The notes beneath the pieces are model-generated. The model saw only the letters and a program-made list of their open reading frames with translations, was not told the origin of the DNA and did no database searches. A stretch of 64,000 nt of DNA from Streptomyces sp. WAC05374 (lineage in GTDB: Bacteria; Actinomycetota; Actinomycetes; Streptomycetales; Streptomycetaceae), in contig NZ_SMNQ01000001.1 in NCBI RefSeq assembly GCF_004353505.1, forward strand, positions 992,001-1,056,000, in the 5' to 3' direction. Shown here one piece after another: positions 50,452-60,782 of the stretch. Position 1 is the first letter of the stretch, and every line of letters begins with the position of its first letter. The translations under genes were made by a program, and so were the position numbers.

Positions 50452-51195
50452 TCAGGCCTCCTCCAGGTCCAGTTCGGCCAGCGCGGCCAGTTGCCGGGGC
50501 GTGACGCCCTCGGGTACGGGCACGGGGGCGGGCGTGCGCAGCGGCGGCTGCCAGCCGCTCACGGCGTCCCAGCGGCGTACGACCCGGGCGGGCGCCCCGG
50601 CCACCACCGCGTGGTCGGGCACCTCGCCGCGTACGACGGCGCCCGCGGCGACCACCACGTTGCGCCCCAGACGGGCGCCGGGCAGGATCACCGCGCCGGT
50701 GCCGAGCCAGCACCCGGGGCCTATCTCCACCGGCGCGGAGCGCGGCCACTGCCTGCCGACGGGCTCGTCGGGGTCGTCGTAACTGTGGTTCGTGGACGTG
50801 ATGTAGACGTACGGGCCGCAGAAGGTGTCCGACCCGATGGTCACCGCCGCGTCGGCGACCACGTGGCTGCCGCGCCCCAGGACGACCCCGTCGCCCAGGC
50901 TCAGGACCGCGTCGGGTCCGAGGTCCAGCCCGGGCAGCATCCCCGCGGTCAGCGTGACCTGCTCGGCGATGATGCAGTGGTCGCCCAGCTCGATCCACTC
51001 CTCGCCGAAGACGGTGCCCTGCGGGAAGGCCAGCCGCGTCCCGGGGCCGAGGCGGCGGAAGCGCAGCCGCCCGGGGTGCTCCGCGGTGACGGCGCCCGTC
51101 TGTTGCACCCAGCGCCATCCGCCCTGCACGGCTCGGCTGAGGACCCGGCGCCGCCACGCGGCCAGGGATGAGAACGTGTTTCTGTTCTTCGGCAC
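50452..51195 (-). CDS. Hexapeptide-repeat acyltransferase
   Basis: A 247-residue left-handed beta-helix acyltransferase of the LpxA/xenobiotic-acetyltransferase type. Imperfect hexapeptide repeats run through residues about 65-205: IELGDHCIIAEQVTLTAG, SLGDGVVLGRGSHVVADAAVTIGSDTFCG, ITSTNHSYDDPDEPVGRQ (His/Asn at the active site, as in maltose/galactoside acetyltransferases), then EIGPGCWLGTGAVILPGARLGRNVVVAAGAVV. The start at GTG 51195 (VPKNRNTFSSLAAWRRR) gives a typical basic N-terminus. The acceptor is unknown, probably a sugar or cell-envelope polymer. It ends one base from the convergent EamA gene. Confidence 0.9.
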   Translation of the reverse strand: MPKNRNTFSSLAAWRRRVLSRAVQGGWRWVQQTGAVTAEHPGRLRFRRLGPGTRLAFPQGTVFGEEWIELGDHCIIAEQVTLTAGMLPGLDLGPDAVLSLGDGVVLGRGSHVVADAAVTIGSDTFCGPYVYITSTNHSYDDPDEPVGRQWPRSAPVEIGPGCWLGTGAVILPGARLGRNVVVAAGAVVRGEVPDHAVVAGAPARVVRRWDAVSGWQPPLRTPAPVPVPEGVTPRQLAALAELDLEEA

Positions 51196-51329
51196 CCCGA
51201 CACGGTAATCGCCCCGCTCACGACCGGCCCGCGCCGCGGCCTGTGATGTTCGCCCCACCGTCGCCGCCGCCCCGGCCGTCGCCTAACGTTCCCCCTGGCG
51301 CGACTTCAGGCACACGAGGAGCACAGACG

Positions 51330-51860
51330 ATGACAGAGCGGCCGTTGATCACCGGCGTGGGCGGCAAGGAACCGGACGTCCACCCGGACGCCTTCGCCGC
51401 ACCCACCTCCGTGGTGGTCGGCGAGGTGACGATGGCGGCGGGGTCGAGCGTCTGGTACCACGCCGTGCTGCGCGCCGACTGCGGACCGATCGTCCTGGGC
51501 GCGGGCTCCAACGTGCAGGACAACTGCACGGTGCACGTCGACCCCGGTTTCCCGGTGACGGTCGGCGAGCGCGTCTCGGTCGGTCACAACGCCGTTCTGC
51601 ACGGGTGCACCGTCGAGGACGACGTCCTGGTCGGCATGGGCGCCACGGTCCTCAACGGCGCCCACATCGGCGCCGGCTCGCTGATCGCCGCCCAGGCGCT
51701 CGTCCCGCAGGGCATGCGGGTCCCGCCGGGTTCCCTGGTCGCGGGCGTGCCGGCCAAGGTCAAGCGGGAGCTGACGGACGAGGAGCGCGAGGGCATCAAG
51801 CTGAACGCCGCGATGTACCTGGAGCTGGCGCGTGCGCATGGCGAGGCGCACACGTCCTGA
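51330..51860 (+). CDS. Gamma-carbonic-anhydrase-like hexapeptide protein
   Basis: A 176-residue beta-helix protein of the gamma-carbonic anhydrase/PaaY family. The zinc ligand His residues are visible in NCTVHVDPGFPVTVGERVSVGHNAVLHGCTVED (about 70-102), following VWYHAVLRADCGPIVLGAGSNVQD. The C-terminal helix (LTDEEREGIKLNAAMYLELARAH) is the usual trimer-stabilising one. Whether it hydrates CO2 or is a CoA-linked thioesterase like PaaY is open. The ATG follows GAGGAGC. Confidence 0.93.
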   Translation: MTERPLITGVGGKEPDVHPDAFAAPTSVVVGEVTMAAGSSVWYHAVLRADCGPIVLGAGSNVQDNCTVHVDPGFPVTVGERVSVGHNAVLHGCTVEDDVLVGMGATVLNGAHIGAGSLIAAQALVPQGMRVPPGSLVAGVPAKVKRELTDEEREGIKLNAAMYLELARAHGEAHTS

Positions 51861-51911
51861 CGCCCGTGCCCGGGCGGGTTCCGGCCCCCGGCCGCACCCG
51901 CCCCGGGGCGC

Positions 51912-52595
51912 TCAGTCCGCCGTCGCGCCGACCGGCTCCGGGGCCGTGCCGGGGGTGGCCGCGCCGGCGGCCGTCTGCGCCTCGGCCCGGGCCGCCGCCT
52001 TCTTGGCGCGGTTCTTGAGGACCAGCATCGAGGTGAGCCCCACCACGACCGCGAGCACGAGCCCCAGCCAGGAGAAGCGCTTCAGCCACGCCTCGGCGAC
52101 CACGCCGACCGAGTAGATGACGGCCGTGGTGCCGCCCGCCCAGAGGATGCCGCCGAAGACGTTGGCGAGGGCGAACTTCCAGTACGGCATGCGCAGCACA
52201 CCCGCCAGCGGCCCGGCGAAGATCCGCAGCAGGGCCACGAACCGCCCGAAGAAGACGGCCCACATGCCCCACTTCTCGAACGACCGCTCCGCCATGGCGA
52301 TGTTGGCCTCGCCGAAGTGCTTGGGGAACTTGCCGCCCAGCCAGGCCAGGAGCGGCCGGCCGCCCTTGCGGCCGATGGCGTAGCCGATCGAGTCGCCGAT
52401 GATCGCGCCCGCCGTGGCGCACGCGCCCAGCACCCACGGGTTGATGTCGCCGTGCTGCGACGCGAGCAGCGCCGAGCTGACGAGGACGATCTCGCCCGGC
52501 AGCGGGATGCCGAGGCTCTCCAGCCCGATCACCACCCCCACCAGGATGTAGATGCTGACCGCGGGAACGGTCTCGAGCCACTCCTGGACGTGCAA
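51912..52595 (-). CDS. DedA-family membrane protein
   Basis: A 227-residue DedA/VTT-family protein, a class involved in undecaprenyl-phosphate or phospholipid recycling and membrane potential maintenance. Motifs: ESLGIPLPGEIVLVSSALLA (about 26-45), GDSIGYAIGRKGGRPLL (about 67-83), FFGRFVALLRIFAGPLAGVLRMPYWKF (about 115-141; the F/GRF...R...G motif), and an amphipathic C-terminal tail rich in Ala. It starts at TTG 52595 with GGAGGAAC 6 nt upstream, which decides the start. The tail after residue 195 is likely cytoplasmic and variable. Confidence 0.93.
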   Translation of the reverse strand: MHVQEWLETVPAVSIYILVGVVIGLESLGIPLPGEIVLVSSALLASQHGDINPWVLGACATAGAIIGDSIGYAIGRKGGRPLLAWLGGKFPKHFGEANIAMAERSFEKWGMWAVFFGRFVALLRIFAGPLAGVLRMPYWKFALANVFGGILWAGGTTAVIYSVGVVAEAWLKRFSWLGLVLAVVVGLTSMLVLKNRAKKAAARAEAQTAAGAATPGTAPEPVGATAD

Positions 52596-52674
52596 AGCCG
52601 GTTCCTCCGTCGTCGATTCCGTGCCACCCGGCGTGCGGCGCGAGCGAGGCGCGCACGCCGGGGCAGCCTACCTC

Positions 52675-55185
52675 CTACGGCGACAGGACCCGCGCGCGAG
52701 CGGTGAGCCGCACCTCGCGCGCGGAGGTGCCCAGCCGGACCGTGCGGGTGCCCGTCCCGAGGACCCAGCCGTGCCGTGCCGGGTCCCAGGAGGACAGGGT
52801 CCGGGCGGCGATGGGCACGGTGACCCGGCGGGCCCGGCCGGGCGCCAGTGTGACGCGCCGGTAGCCCGCCAGGGCCCACGCCGGCTGGTCCAGGGTCAGG
52901 GCGGGCGAGGGCCCGGCGTAGAGCTGGGGGACGGTGACGCCGGTGCGCCGGCCGGTGTTGCGGACGGTGAAGCGTGCCGTGAGGCCGCCGTCCGGCGCGG
53001 GCGTGACGGTGAGCCCGCTGAAGGTGAAGGTGGTGTACGACAGGCCGTGGCCGAAGGGGAACAGCGGCTCGACGCCCTGCGCGTCGTACCAGCGGTAGCC
53101 GGTGTGGACGCCCTCGGAGTACTCCTGGACGCCGCCGGTGCCGGGGTAGCGGCGGGGGTCGCCCGCCATGGGGTGGCGGGTGTCCGAGACCGGGAAGGTC
53201 TGGGTGAGGCGGCCGCCGGGGTCGGTGTCGCCGAAGAGCACGGCGGCGGTGGCGGCGGCGCCCTCCTGGCCCGGGTAGTACATCTGGAGCACCGCGCCGG
53301 TGCGCTCCAGCCACGGCATGGTGACGGCGGACGAGGTGTTGAGGACGACGGTCGTGCGGGGGTTGGCGGCGGTCACCGCGTGGATCAGCGCCTCCTGGTG
53401 GCCGGGCAGGGCGAGCGTGGCGCGGTCGCGGCCCTCGGCGGCGTCCTCGTAGGCGAACAGCACCACGCTGTGCGCGGCGCGGGCGGCGCGTACCGCTTCG
53501 GCGACGTCGGCCGCCCGGGTGGCGGGGGTGATGTGGCGCAGCCGGAAGAGCTGGCCGTGGGCGCCGCCGGTGGCGGTGACGCGCACGGTGTGGCGTCCGG
53601 CGGGGAGGGCGAGGGTGCGCCGGCGGACCTTCAGGCCGTCGGGCGCGGTGGAGACGAGGCCGAAGCCGGCGAAGAGTTCCGCCTCACGGTCCTGGCGGGC
53701 GAAGAGTTCGGTGCCGTCCACGAGGACCTGCGGGCGTTCGCCGCCGTAGTGGACGACGAACGTCCACTCGTCGGGCGCGTCGAGGGTGAGGGTCCCCTCG
53801 TAGGTGGAGGTCTTCCCGGCGGGTACGCGCTGTCCGTCGAGGGCGGTGCCGTGGAGCGGGAGCGGCTTGCCGTACAGGTCCTCGCCGAGGGCGTGGGTGA
53901 CCCGGGCGCCGTCGCCGGCGCGGGCGGTGAGGGCGTCGAGCGGGCTGTCGGCCCGGTCGGGCACGACGTGGGCGCTGCCGCCGCCGCTGGTGAACGGGAC
54001 CGTGCCGGTGGGGCCGATGACGGCGAGGGAGCGGGCGGCGGGCCCGGTGAGCGGGAGCGTGGCGTGCTCGTTGCGCAGCAGGGTGGCGCCCGCGACGGCG
54101 ACGCGGTACGCGAGGCGCGCCCCGGCCTCGCGGTCGCGGGCGGCGGGGCGGGCGGGGGCGGTGCCGTCGAGGAGGCCGAAGCGGCCCATGACGGTGAGGA
54201 GGCGGCGTACGGAGCGGTCGACGGCGGCCTCGGGGAGGGTGCCGTCGCGCACGGCGCGCCGCAGGGCGTCGCCGTACCAGCGGCCGGCGGGCATCTCCAT
54301 GTCCAGGCCGGCGGTGAGGGAGGGGACGGTGCTGTGGGTGGCGTCCCAGTCGCTCATCACCCAGCCGTCGAAGCCCCAGGTGTCGCGCAGGACGCCGGTG
54401 AGCAGGGCGCGGTTCTCGCAGGCGTGGACGCCGTCGACCTTGTTGTACGCGCCCATCACCGCTCCGGTTCCGGCGGCGACGGCGGCCTCGAAGCCGCGCA
54501 GTTCGGTCTCGTGGAGGGCCTGTTCGCCGATGCGGACGTCGACGCTGGTGCGGTCCTTCTCCTGGTTGTTGAGGGCGAAGTGCTTGACGGTGGCGATGAG
54601 GCCCTCGTCCTGGATGCCGCGGATCTCCTCGGCGACGAGGTCGGAGGTGAGGAGGGGGTCCTCGCTGAACGTCTCGAAGTTCCGTCCCGCGTAGGGGGTG
54701 CGGATCAGGTTCACCATCGGTGACAGCAGGACGTCCTGGCCGAGCGCCCGGCCCTCGTGGCCGATGGTGCGGCCGTACGCGCGGGCGAGGGCGGGGTCGA
54801 AGGCGCTCGCCAGCATCACGGGGGCGGGCAGGGCGGTGGCGCGGGCCCGGACGCGGACGCCCGCGGGGCCGTCGGCGAGCCGGAGCGGCGGGATGCCGAG
54901 GCGGGGGACGCCGGGTACCCAGCCGGCCTGGCCGGTGCCGCGGGGCTCCTGGGCGCCGTGCAGGAGGGCGAGCTTCTCGTCGAGGGTGAGCCGGGCGATC
55001 AGGGCGTCGACGTGACCGCCGGTGGAGGGCGGGGCGGCGGCGCGGGCGGTGGCGGGGGGCGTGGTGGCGGCGGCGGTGGAGACGGCGGCCGTGGCGGCGG
55101 GTGCGGTGGTGGCGGCCGCGGCGGCGGCTCCGGTGAGGAGCCGGAGCGTGGTCCGGCGCGAGACGTTCTCTGACGGATCTGGCAT
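52675..55185 (-). CDS. Secreted family GH3 beta-glycosidase
   Basis: An 836-residue exported glycoside hydrolase. A twin-arginine-like signal (SRRTTLRLLTGAAAA) opens it, and an Ala/Thr-rich segment follows to about residue 60. The N-terminal (beta/alpha)8 domain has LADGPAGVR, KHFALNNQEKDR and the nucleophile Asp in GFDGWVMSDWDATHS (about 278). A PA14-like insert lies near residues 440-540 (EGTLTLDAPDEWTFVVHYGG, VLVDGTELFAR), then the second GH3 domain (VVLFAYEDAAEGRDR, YYPGQEGAAATAAVLFGDTDPGGRL) and a C-terminal fibronectin-III-like domain (YTTFTFSGLTV). Beta-glucosidase or beta-xylosidase activity is likely. The start at 55185 is chosen for the signal peptide. Confidence 0.93.
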   Translation of the reverse strand: MPDPSENVSRRTTLRLLTGAAAAAATTAPAATAAVSTAAATTPPATARAAAPPSTGGHVDALIARLTLDEKLALLHGAQEPRGTGQAGWVPGVPRLGIPPLRLADGPAGVRVRARATALPAPVMLASAFDPALARAYGRTIGHEGRALGQDVLLSPMVNLIRTPYAGRNFETFSEDPLLTSDLVAEEIRGIQDEGLIATVKHFALNNQEKDRTSVDVRIGEQALHETELRGFEAAVAAGTGAVMGAYNKVDGVHACENRALLTGVLRDTWGFDGWVMSDWDATHSTVPSLTAGLDMEMPAGRWYGDALRRAVRDGTLPEAAVDRSVRRLLTVMGRFGLLDGTAPARPAARDREAGARLAYRVAVAGATLLRNEHATLPLTGPAARSLAVIGPTGTVPFTSGGGSAHVVPDRADSPLDALTARAGDGARVTHALGEDLYGKPLPLHGTALDGQRVPAGKTSTYEGTLTLDAPDEWTFVVHYGGERPQVLVDGTELFARQDREAELFAGFGLVSTAPDGLKVRRRTLALPAGRHTVRVTATGGAHGQLFRLRHITPATRAADVAEAVRAARAAHSVVLFAYEDAAEGRDRATLALPGHQEALIHAVTAANPRTTVVLNTSSAVTMPWLERTGAVLQMYYPGQEGAAATAAVLFGDTDPGGRLTQTFPVSDTRHPMAGDPRRYPGTGGVQEYSEGVHTGYRWYDAQGVEPLFPFGHGLSYTTFTFSGLTVTPAPDGGLTARFTVRNTGRRTGVTVPQLYAGPSPALTLDQPAWALAGYRRVTLAPGRARRVTVPIAARTLSSWDPARHGWVLGTGTRTVRLGTSAREVRLTARARVLSP

Positions 55186-55239
55186 ATGCGCACTATGCGG
55201 ACCGGACGGCCCCGCGTGTGTGACATGCCGTCGGACAGG

Positions 55240-55275
55240 GCCGCCCCCACACCCGAAGAGGGGTGTGGGGGCGGC
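55240..55275. terminator. Terminator between DUF4442 and GH3 genes
   Basis: A perfect 15-bp stem, GCCGCCCCCACACCC (55240-55254) with its complement (55261-55275), and a 6-nt loop. On the minus strand it follows the DUF4442 stop and precedes the GH3 start, so it mainly ends the DUF4442 transcript. Confidence 0.75.
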
Positions 55276-55324
55276 GGCACACGCGCGTCCGACCACGCGC
55301 GCGTGGCTCGTCCCGACGTCTCCG

Positions 55325-55777
55325 TCAGGCGTGGGGGCGCAGGGTCCAGATGATGGTCATCTCGCCCGTCACCGCGCCGTCCTCGCGGGTGATCTCGATG
55401 TTCACGGGGAACTCGGGGCGCTGCCCGGCGTCGAGTTCGGCGACGACCTCCGCCTTGGTGCGGCCGAGGGTCGCGGTGGCGGTGACGGGGCCCATCGCGA
55501 GCTTCTTGTAGCCGATCTCCGCCTTCACGGCGAGCGGCACGGCCCGGTTCATCTGGTCGCCGAACGCGCCGATGACGATGGCGCCGCTGGCGGACTCTCC
55601 CAGCGTGAACATCGCGCCCGCGTGCGGGCCGCCGACGTGGTTGTGGAAGGCGGCCTGGTCGGGGAGGCGGAGCACGGCACGCTCGGCGGTCGCCTCGACG
55701 ACGTCCAGGTTCAGGGTCTTGGCCATGGGGACCGTGGCCAGCAGCATGTCGCCGATGTTCGGCAGGGTCTCGGACAT
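55325..55777 (-). CDS. Hotdog-fold DUF4442 protein (thioesterase-like)
   Basis: A 150-residue protein with the DUF4442/PaaI-like hotdog fold: HNHVGGPHAGAMFTLGESASGAIVIGAFGD (about 45-74) is the active-site helix region, and ATATLGRTKAEVVAELDAGQRPEFPVNIEI the central sheet. Members are acyl-CoA or acyl-ACP thioesterases of poorly known specificity. The start gives MSETLPNIGDMLLATVPMAKTLNL. It precedes a strong terminator; the divergent neighbour is a Pro/Gln-repeat protein 106 bp away. Confidence 0.87.
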   Translation of the reverse strand: MSETLPNIGDMLLATVPMAKTLNLDVVEATAERAVLRLPDQAAFHNHVGGPHAGAMFTLGESASGAIVIGAFGDQMNRAVPLAVKAEIGYKKLAMGPVTATATLGRTKAEVVAELDAGQRPEFPVNIEITREDGAVTGEMTIIWTLRPHA

Positions 55778-55883
55778 GCCCCGAAGTTACCAGGCAGTAG
55801 CAAGCGCGGGAAGTGATGGCCGGAACCCCGCTGCCGGGGGCGGGCGTGGCACCCGTCACCACGCCCCTCTATGGTTACTCGCC

Positions 55884-56969
55884 ATGTGGCCAGGACAGCA
55901 GCCGCCCGGGGGCGAGCAGAACCCGCAGGACCAGAACCCGTACCAGCAGCCGGGGTACGCACAGCCCAACCCGTACCAGCAGCCCGGCCCTCCGCCGCCG
56001 AGCGCGCCGCCGCAGCAGCCCGGTTACCCGCCGCATTCCGGCCAGCAGCCGGTGCAGCAGCCGGGGTACGCCCAGCCGAACCCGTACCAGCAGCCGACCG
56101 TGCCGCAGTACGCGGTGCCCGGCCAGGCCCCGGGCGCGCCCGTGCCGCCGCCGGGTGGCGACGACAAGAAGAAGACGACCGTCGTGGCCATCGCCGCCGC
56201 GACCGCCGTCGTCGTCGCCGCCGGTGTCACCGGGTTCCTGGTGCTGGGCAAGGACGACGAGAAGAAGACGACGGCCGACGGGGGCTCCAAGCCCTCCCAG
56301 AGCGCCTCCACGCCGGCCGAGGTCCCGCCCTCGCCGGTCGAGAACCCGCGCGACGCGGCCGGCGCGGCCAAGCCGACCATCGCGGGCTGGAAGGTCGTCT
56401 TCAACCCCAAGCGCAGCGCCCAGTTCGACGTGCCGGCCGACTGGGAGGTCATCGGCGCGGGCACCAGCGTGGGCTTCGAGGACGAGAAGAAGGGCGACGG
56501 CAGCTCCGTCGTCATGATGTCCGCCCCCGCCGAGTTCAAGAGCAAGTGGTGCACGGAGGACGCCAACAAGGACGGCCGCCAGGAGGAGCACGGCCTGGCC
56601 GTGGTCGGCACCAAGGGCGGCCAGGGCGCCAAGGACACCGCCGAGGCCGCCTTCAATGAGGCGGGCAACTGGGTGTGGGCGGGCTACGCCCAGACCGAGC
56701 CCAAGGGCACGGTCAAGGTGACCAAGGCCAAGCCGTACACCACCACCTCCGGGCTGACCGGGCACGTGGCGACGGCGACCGCCCTGAACACCAAGAAGGA
56801 GGGCAAGTGCGACACGGACGGCAAGTCCATCGCCTTCTCCTTCAAAAACGCCAAGGGCGACTTCGTGAGCTGGGTGATGTACGCCAACACCGGCATCCCG
56901 GACGAGGTGGACGACGCCACCATTCAGAAGATCCTGGCCACCGTCCGGCTGGCCGAGGACGGTTCCTGA
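55884..56969 (+). CDS. Single-pass membrane protein with Pro/Gln/Tyr repeat N-terminus
   Basis: A 361-residue protein of unknown function. Residues 1-95 are cytoplasmic, low-complexity and built on NPYQQPGYAQP repeats (seen twice in near-identical form). KKKTTVVAIAAATAVVVAAGVTGFLVL (about 94-120) is one transmembrane helix. The outside portion starts with a Ser/Thr/Pro linker (about 125-155) and then a folded domain of about 200 residues (WKVVFNPKRSAQFDVPADWEVIG, TVKVTKAKPYTTTSGLTGHVAT, GKSIAFSFKNAKGDF). The plan resembles streptomycete DUF-type lipoprotein-like or kinase-linked sensor proteins. A TATGGT box 8-9 bp upstream of the ATG implies a leaderless transcript. Confidence 0.85.
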   Translation: MWPGQQPPGGEQNPQDQNPYQQPGYAQPNPYQQPGPPPPSAPPQQPGYPPHSGQQPVQQPGYAQPNPYQQPTVPQYAVPGQAPGAPVPPPGGDDKKKTTVVAIAAATAVVVAAGVTGFLVLGKDDEKKTTADGGSKPSQSASTPAEVPPSPVENPRDAAGAAKPTIAGWKVVFNPKRSAQFDVPADWEVIGAGTSVGFEDEKKGDGSSVVMMSAPAEFKSKWCTEDANKDGRQEEHGLAVVGTKGGQGAKDTAEAAFNEAGNWVWAGYAQTEPKGTVKVTKAKPYTTTSGLTGHVATATALNTKKEGKCDTDGKSIAFSFKNAKGDFVSWVMYANTGIPDEVDDATIQKILATVRLAEDGS

Positions 56970-57093
56970 CCCACCCGCCCCCGGCGGGAACCGGCCGGCC
57001 GACGACCGCTCCCCCCTCGGAAGTGGCCGGTGTCGGCCGGTCGGAACCGTAATCGGTTTGGCGCGGCGGCGCGTCAGCGGGGATAGTCCCCCG

Positions 57094-58413
57094 GTGAGTA
57101 CTCCCGCCGCCGCCCCCCGCCGGTCCCGCCGCCCCCGACGCCCCGAGTGGGCCGGCCGCAACTACACGCTGCTGACCGCCGCCGCGGTCGTCACCAACCT
57201 GGGCACCCACGGTGCCCTGATCGCGGCGGCGTTCGCCGTCCTGGAGGCCGGCGGCGACGGTGGCGACGTGGGCCTGGTCGCCGCGGCCCGCACCCTGCCG
57301 CTGGTGCTGTTCCTGCTCATAGGCGGCGCGGTGGCCGACCGGATTCCCCGCCATCGGGTCATGGTCGCCGCCAACGCGCTCAACTGCGTCTCCCAGGCCG
57401 TCTTCGCCGCGCTGGTGCTCGCGGGCGACCCCAAGCTGTGGCAGATGATGCTGCTGACCGCGCTGTGCGGCACCGGGCAGGCGTTCTTCAGCCCCGCCGC
57501 CGAGGGCATGCTGATGTCCAGCGTCGGCGGCGAACAGGCCAGCCGCGCCTTCGCCCTGTTCCGGATGGCGATGAACGGCGCGACGATCGGCGGTGCCGCG
57601 CTCGGCGGCGCGATGATCGCGGCGTTCGGTCCGGGGTGGGTCCTCGCCGTCGACGCGGCGGCGTTCGCCGTGGCGGGCGCGCTGCGCGCCTTCCTGGACG
57701 TCGGCCACATCGCGGAGCGCGAGCCCGGGGGCGGGCTGCTGGCCGATCTTCGGGAGGGCTGGCGGGAGTTCACGGGGCGCCCCTGGCTGTGGTCCATCGT
57801 GGCGCAGTTCTCCGTGGTCGTGGCGGTGGTCGGCGCGGTCGAGTCCGTGTACGGGCCGCTGGTCGCCGAGGAGACGCTGGGCGGCGCCCGGCCCTGGGGC
57901 CTGGCGCTCGCGGGGTTCGGCGCGGGGACCGTGTGCGGTGCGCTGCTGTCGATGCGCTGGAAACCGCGCCGGATGCTCCTGGTCGGCACCCTGTGCGTCT
58001 TCCCGCTGGCGCTGCCGTCCGCCGCGCTGGCGGTGCCGCTCTCCGTGGGCGGGCTGATCGCGGCCATGTTCGTGTGCGGGCTCGCGCTGGAGGTGTTCGG
58101 CGTCGCGTGGATGACCGCCCTGCACCAGGAGATCCCGGAGGAGAAGCTGTCGCGGGTCTCGGCGTACGACTGGTTCGGCTCGACCGCGATGCTCCCGCTG
58201 TCGACGGCGCTGGCCGGTCCGGTGGAGACCGCGTTCGGGCGGTCGCAGGCGCTGTGGGGGTGCGCGGCGCTGGTGGTGCTGGTGACCGCGCTGGTGCTGC
58301 TGGTGCCCGACGTACGGAATCTGACCCGGCGTACGAAGGAGGTCGCCGCACGGCCCGTCGCTTCCGGGGACCGTTCAGCCGATGCCGAAGGCCCCGTCGG
58401 GCGGCTCGGGTGA
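57094..58413 (+). CDS. MFS transporter (EntS-like exporter)
   Basis: A 439-residue major facilitator protein with twelve hydrophobic helices. The loop 2-3 motif is GGAVADRIPRHRVMVAANALN (about 77-97), and YTLLTAAAVVTNLGTHGALIAAAFAVLEAGG opens the first helix. It resembles the EntS/enterobactin and macrolide exporters of the MFS DHA3 group. GTG 57094 (VSTPAAAPRRSRRPRRPEW) gives a basic N-terminus and has a GATAGT -10-like box 6 bp before it; the transcript may be leaderless. The last 39 bp overlap the convergent methyltransferase-like gene. The substrate is unknown. Confidence 0.92.
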   Translation: MSTPAAAPRRSRRPRRPEWAGRNYTLLTAAAVVTNLGTHGALIAAAFAVLEAGGDGGDVGLVAAARTLPLVLFLLIGGAVADRIPRHRVMVAANALNCVSQAVFAALVLAGDPKLWQMMLLTALCGTGQAFFSPAAEGMLMSSVGGEQASRAFALFRMAMNGATIGGAALGGAMIAAFGPGWVLAVDAAAFAVAGALRAFLDVGHIAEREPGGGLLADLREGWREFTGRPWLWSIVAQFSVVVAVVGAVESVYGPLVAEETLGGARPWGLALAGFGAGTVCGALLSMRWKPRRMLLVGTLCVFPLALPSAALAVPLSVGGLIAAMFVCGLALEVFGVAWMTALHQEIPEEKLSRVSAYDWFGSTAMLPLSTALAGPVETAFGRSQALWGCAALVVLVTALVLLVPDVRNLTRRTKEVAARPVASGDRSADAEGPVGRLG

Positions 58414-59226
58414 CGCGACGGCGTCCTCGTCCCGTACGGGCCGCGCGTCGCCGATGAAGCGGGCCAGCGACGCACCGTGCTCCACGCGCGCGGGGAATGC
58501 GTCGGCGGCCGCCCGCCGGGCCAGGCACGCGGTGTCGATCTCCCGGTGGGCGGCGACGAGCACGGCGTTGCCGAAGCGCCGCCCGCGCAGCACGGCGGGC
58601 TCGGCGATCAGCGCGAGGTGCGCGAACACGGCGGCGAAGGTGGCCAACTGGGAGCGGAGGAACGCGAAGGGCGCGCCGTCCGCCAGGTTGGCCACGTAGA
58701 CCCCGTGCGGCCGCAGTGCCCGTTCCGCGGCCCGCGCGTAGTCGAGGGACGTCAGGTGCGCGGGCACCCGTGACCCGCCGAAGACGTCCGCGACGAGCAC
58801 GTCCGCCGACCGGGCGGGCGCCGCCTCCAGCCAGGCCCGCGCGTCCGCGCCGTGCACGGTGATCCGGCTGCCGGGCGGCAGCGGCAGGTGCTCGGCCACC
58901 AGCGCGATCAGTGCCCGGTCCGCCTCGACGACGTCCTGCCGGGAGCCGGGCCGGGTGACGGCCAGCCGGCGGGGCAGGGTGAGTGCCCCGCCGCCCAGGT
59001 GCAGGACGTCGAGGGGTTCGCCCTCCGGGGCGGGCGCCGCGCAGTCCACGGCGTGGGCGAGCCGGCGCGCGTACTCGAACTCCAGGTGCGCCGGGTCGTC
59101 GAGGTCGACGTACGACTGCGGGGCGCCGTCGATCGTCAGCAGCCAGGCCCGGTCGCGGTCCACGTCGGGCATCAGCTTGGCGGTGCCGTGGTCGACGGTG
59201 CGCAGCACCGGCAGGGGCTCGTCCAT
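58375..59226 (-). CDS. Spermidine synthase-like protein
   Basis: A 283-residue Rossmann-fold protein of the spermidine/spermine synthase superfamily. The nucleotide site is VLHLGGGALTLPRRLA (about 72-87), with DVVEADRALIALV for the acidic binding residue and ADVLVADVFGGSRVPAHLTSLDYARAAERALRPHGVYVANLADG (about 139-182), where spermidine synthases have DxxDP. Here the sequence is DVFGG, so the polyamine-binding Asp pair is incomplete and the real substrate is uncertain. Actinobacteria carry many such fused or stand-alone variants. ATG 59226 is chosen over an adjacent GTG. Confidence 0.85.
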   Translation of the reverse strand: MDEPLPVLRTVDHGTAKLMPDVDRDRAWLLTIDGAPQSYVDLDDPAHLEFEYARRLAHAVDCAAPAPEGEPLDVLHLGGGALTLPRRLAVTRPGSRQDVVEADRALIALVAEHLPLPPGSRITVHGADARAWLEAAPARSADVLVADVFGGSRVPAHLTSLDYARAAERALRPHGVYVANLADGAPFAFLRSQLATFAAVFAHLALIAEPAVLRGRRFGNAVLVAAHREIDTACLARRAAADAFPARVEHGASLARFIGDARPVRDEDAVASPEPPDGAFGIG

Positions 59227-59254
59227 CACCCCACCTTATGGCGGCCGCACGACG

Positions 59255-59291
59255 GCCCGTCCCCACCGGGGGTGCCCCGGTGGGGACGGGC
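59255..59291. terminator. Terminator after the EF-Tu gene
   Basis: A perfect 17-bp stem, 59255-59271 pairing with 59275-59291, with only a 3-nt loop. It is 8 bp beyond the tuf stop on the minus strand and 28 bp upstream of the next gene's start. This is the strongest hairpin in the window. Confidence 0.85.
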
Positions 59292-59298
59292 GGCCGCC

Positions 59299-60468
<1,170 letters not shown>

Positions 60469-60510
60469 GGCTGTGACGGTTCCTTCCCGGAACTCGAAGC
60501 GGTGGAAGAG

Positions 60511-60549
60511 GACCCCTGGGCCTTGCCGACCCTCCCCCTGCGGGGTCCG
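60511..60549 (-). promoter_or_regulatory. Inverted repeat in the EF-Tu leader
   Basis: GGACCCC (60511-60517) and GGGGTCC (60543-60549) form a perfect 7-bp stem about 40-80 nt before the tuf ATG. The leader also holds a GC-rich segment to about 60650. It may affect transcript folding or stringent control, but no specific regulator is recognised. Confidence 0.4.
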
Positions 60550-60782
60550 CCGGACGATCCGGGAAGGGTCAGCTTCGGGCGCCGTCGAGAACGGCGGGGA
60601 AGGCGAATGCGGCAGCCTTCGGCGCGTCCGCGACTGCGGACGGCGCTGCGAGGAAGGCGTACCGGAACATGTGCCGATCATGGCGCGGCGGGGCGGTGGC
60701 GTCGACCGATTTTCCGGGGCGGGGGCCGTGGATGAGGCGGACGTTACGGCGATCACCGGGCGCCGTCGGTTAGTCTCCCCGG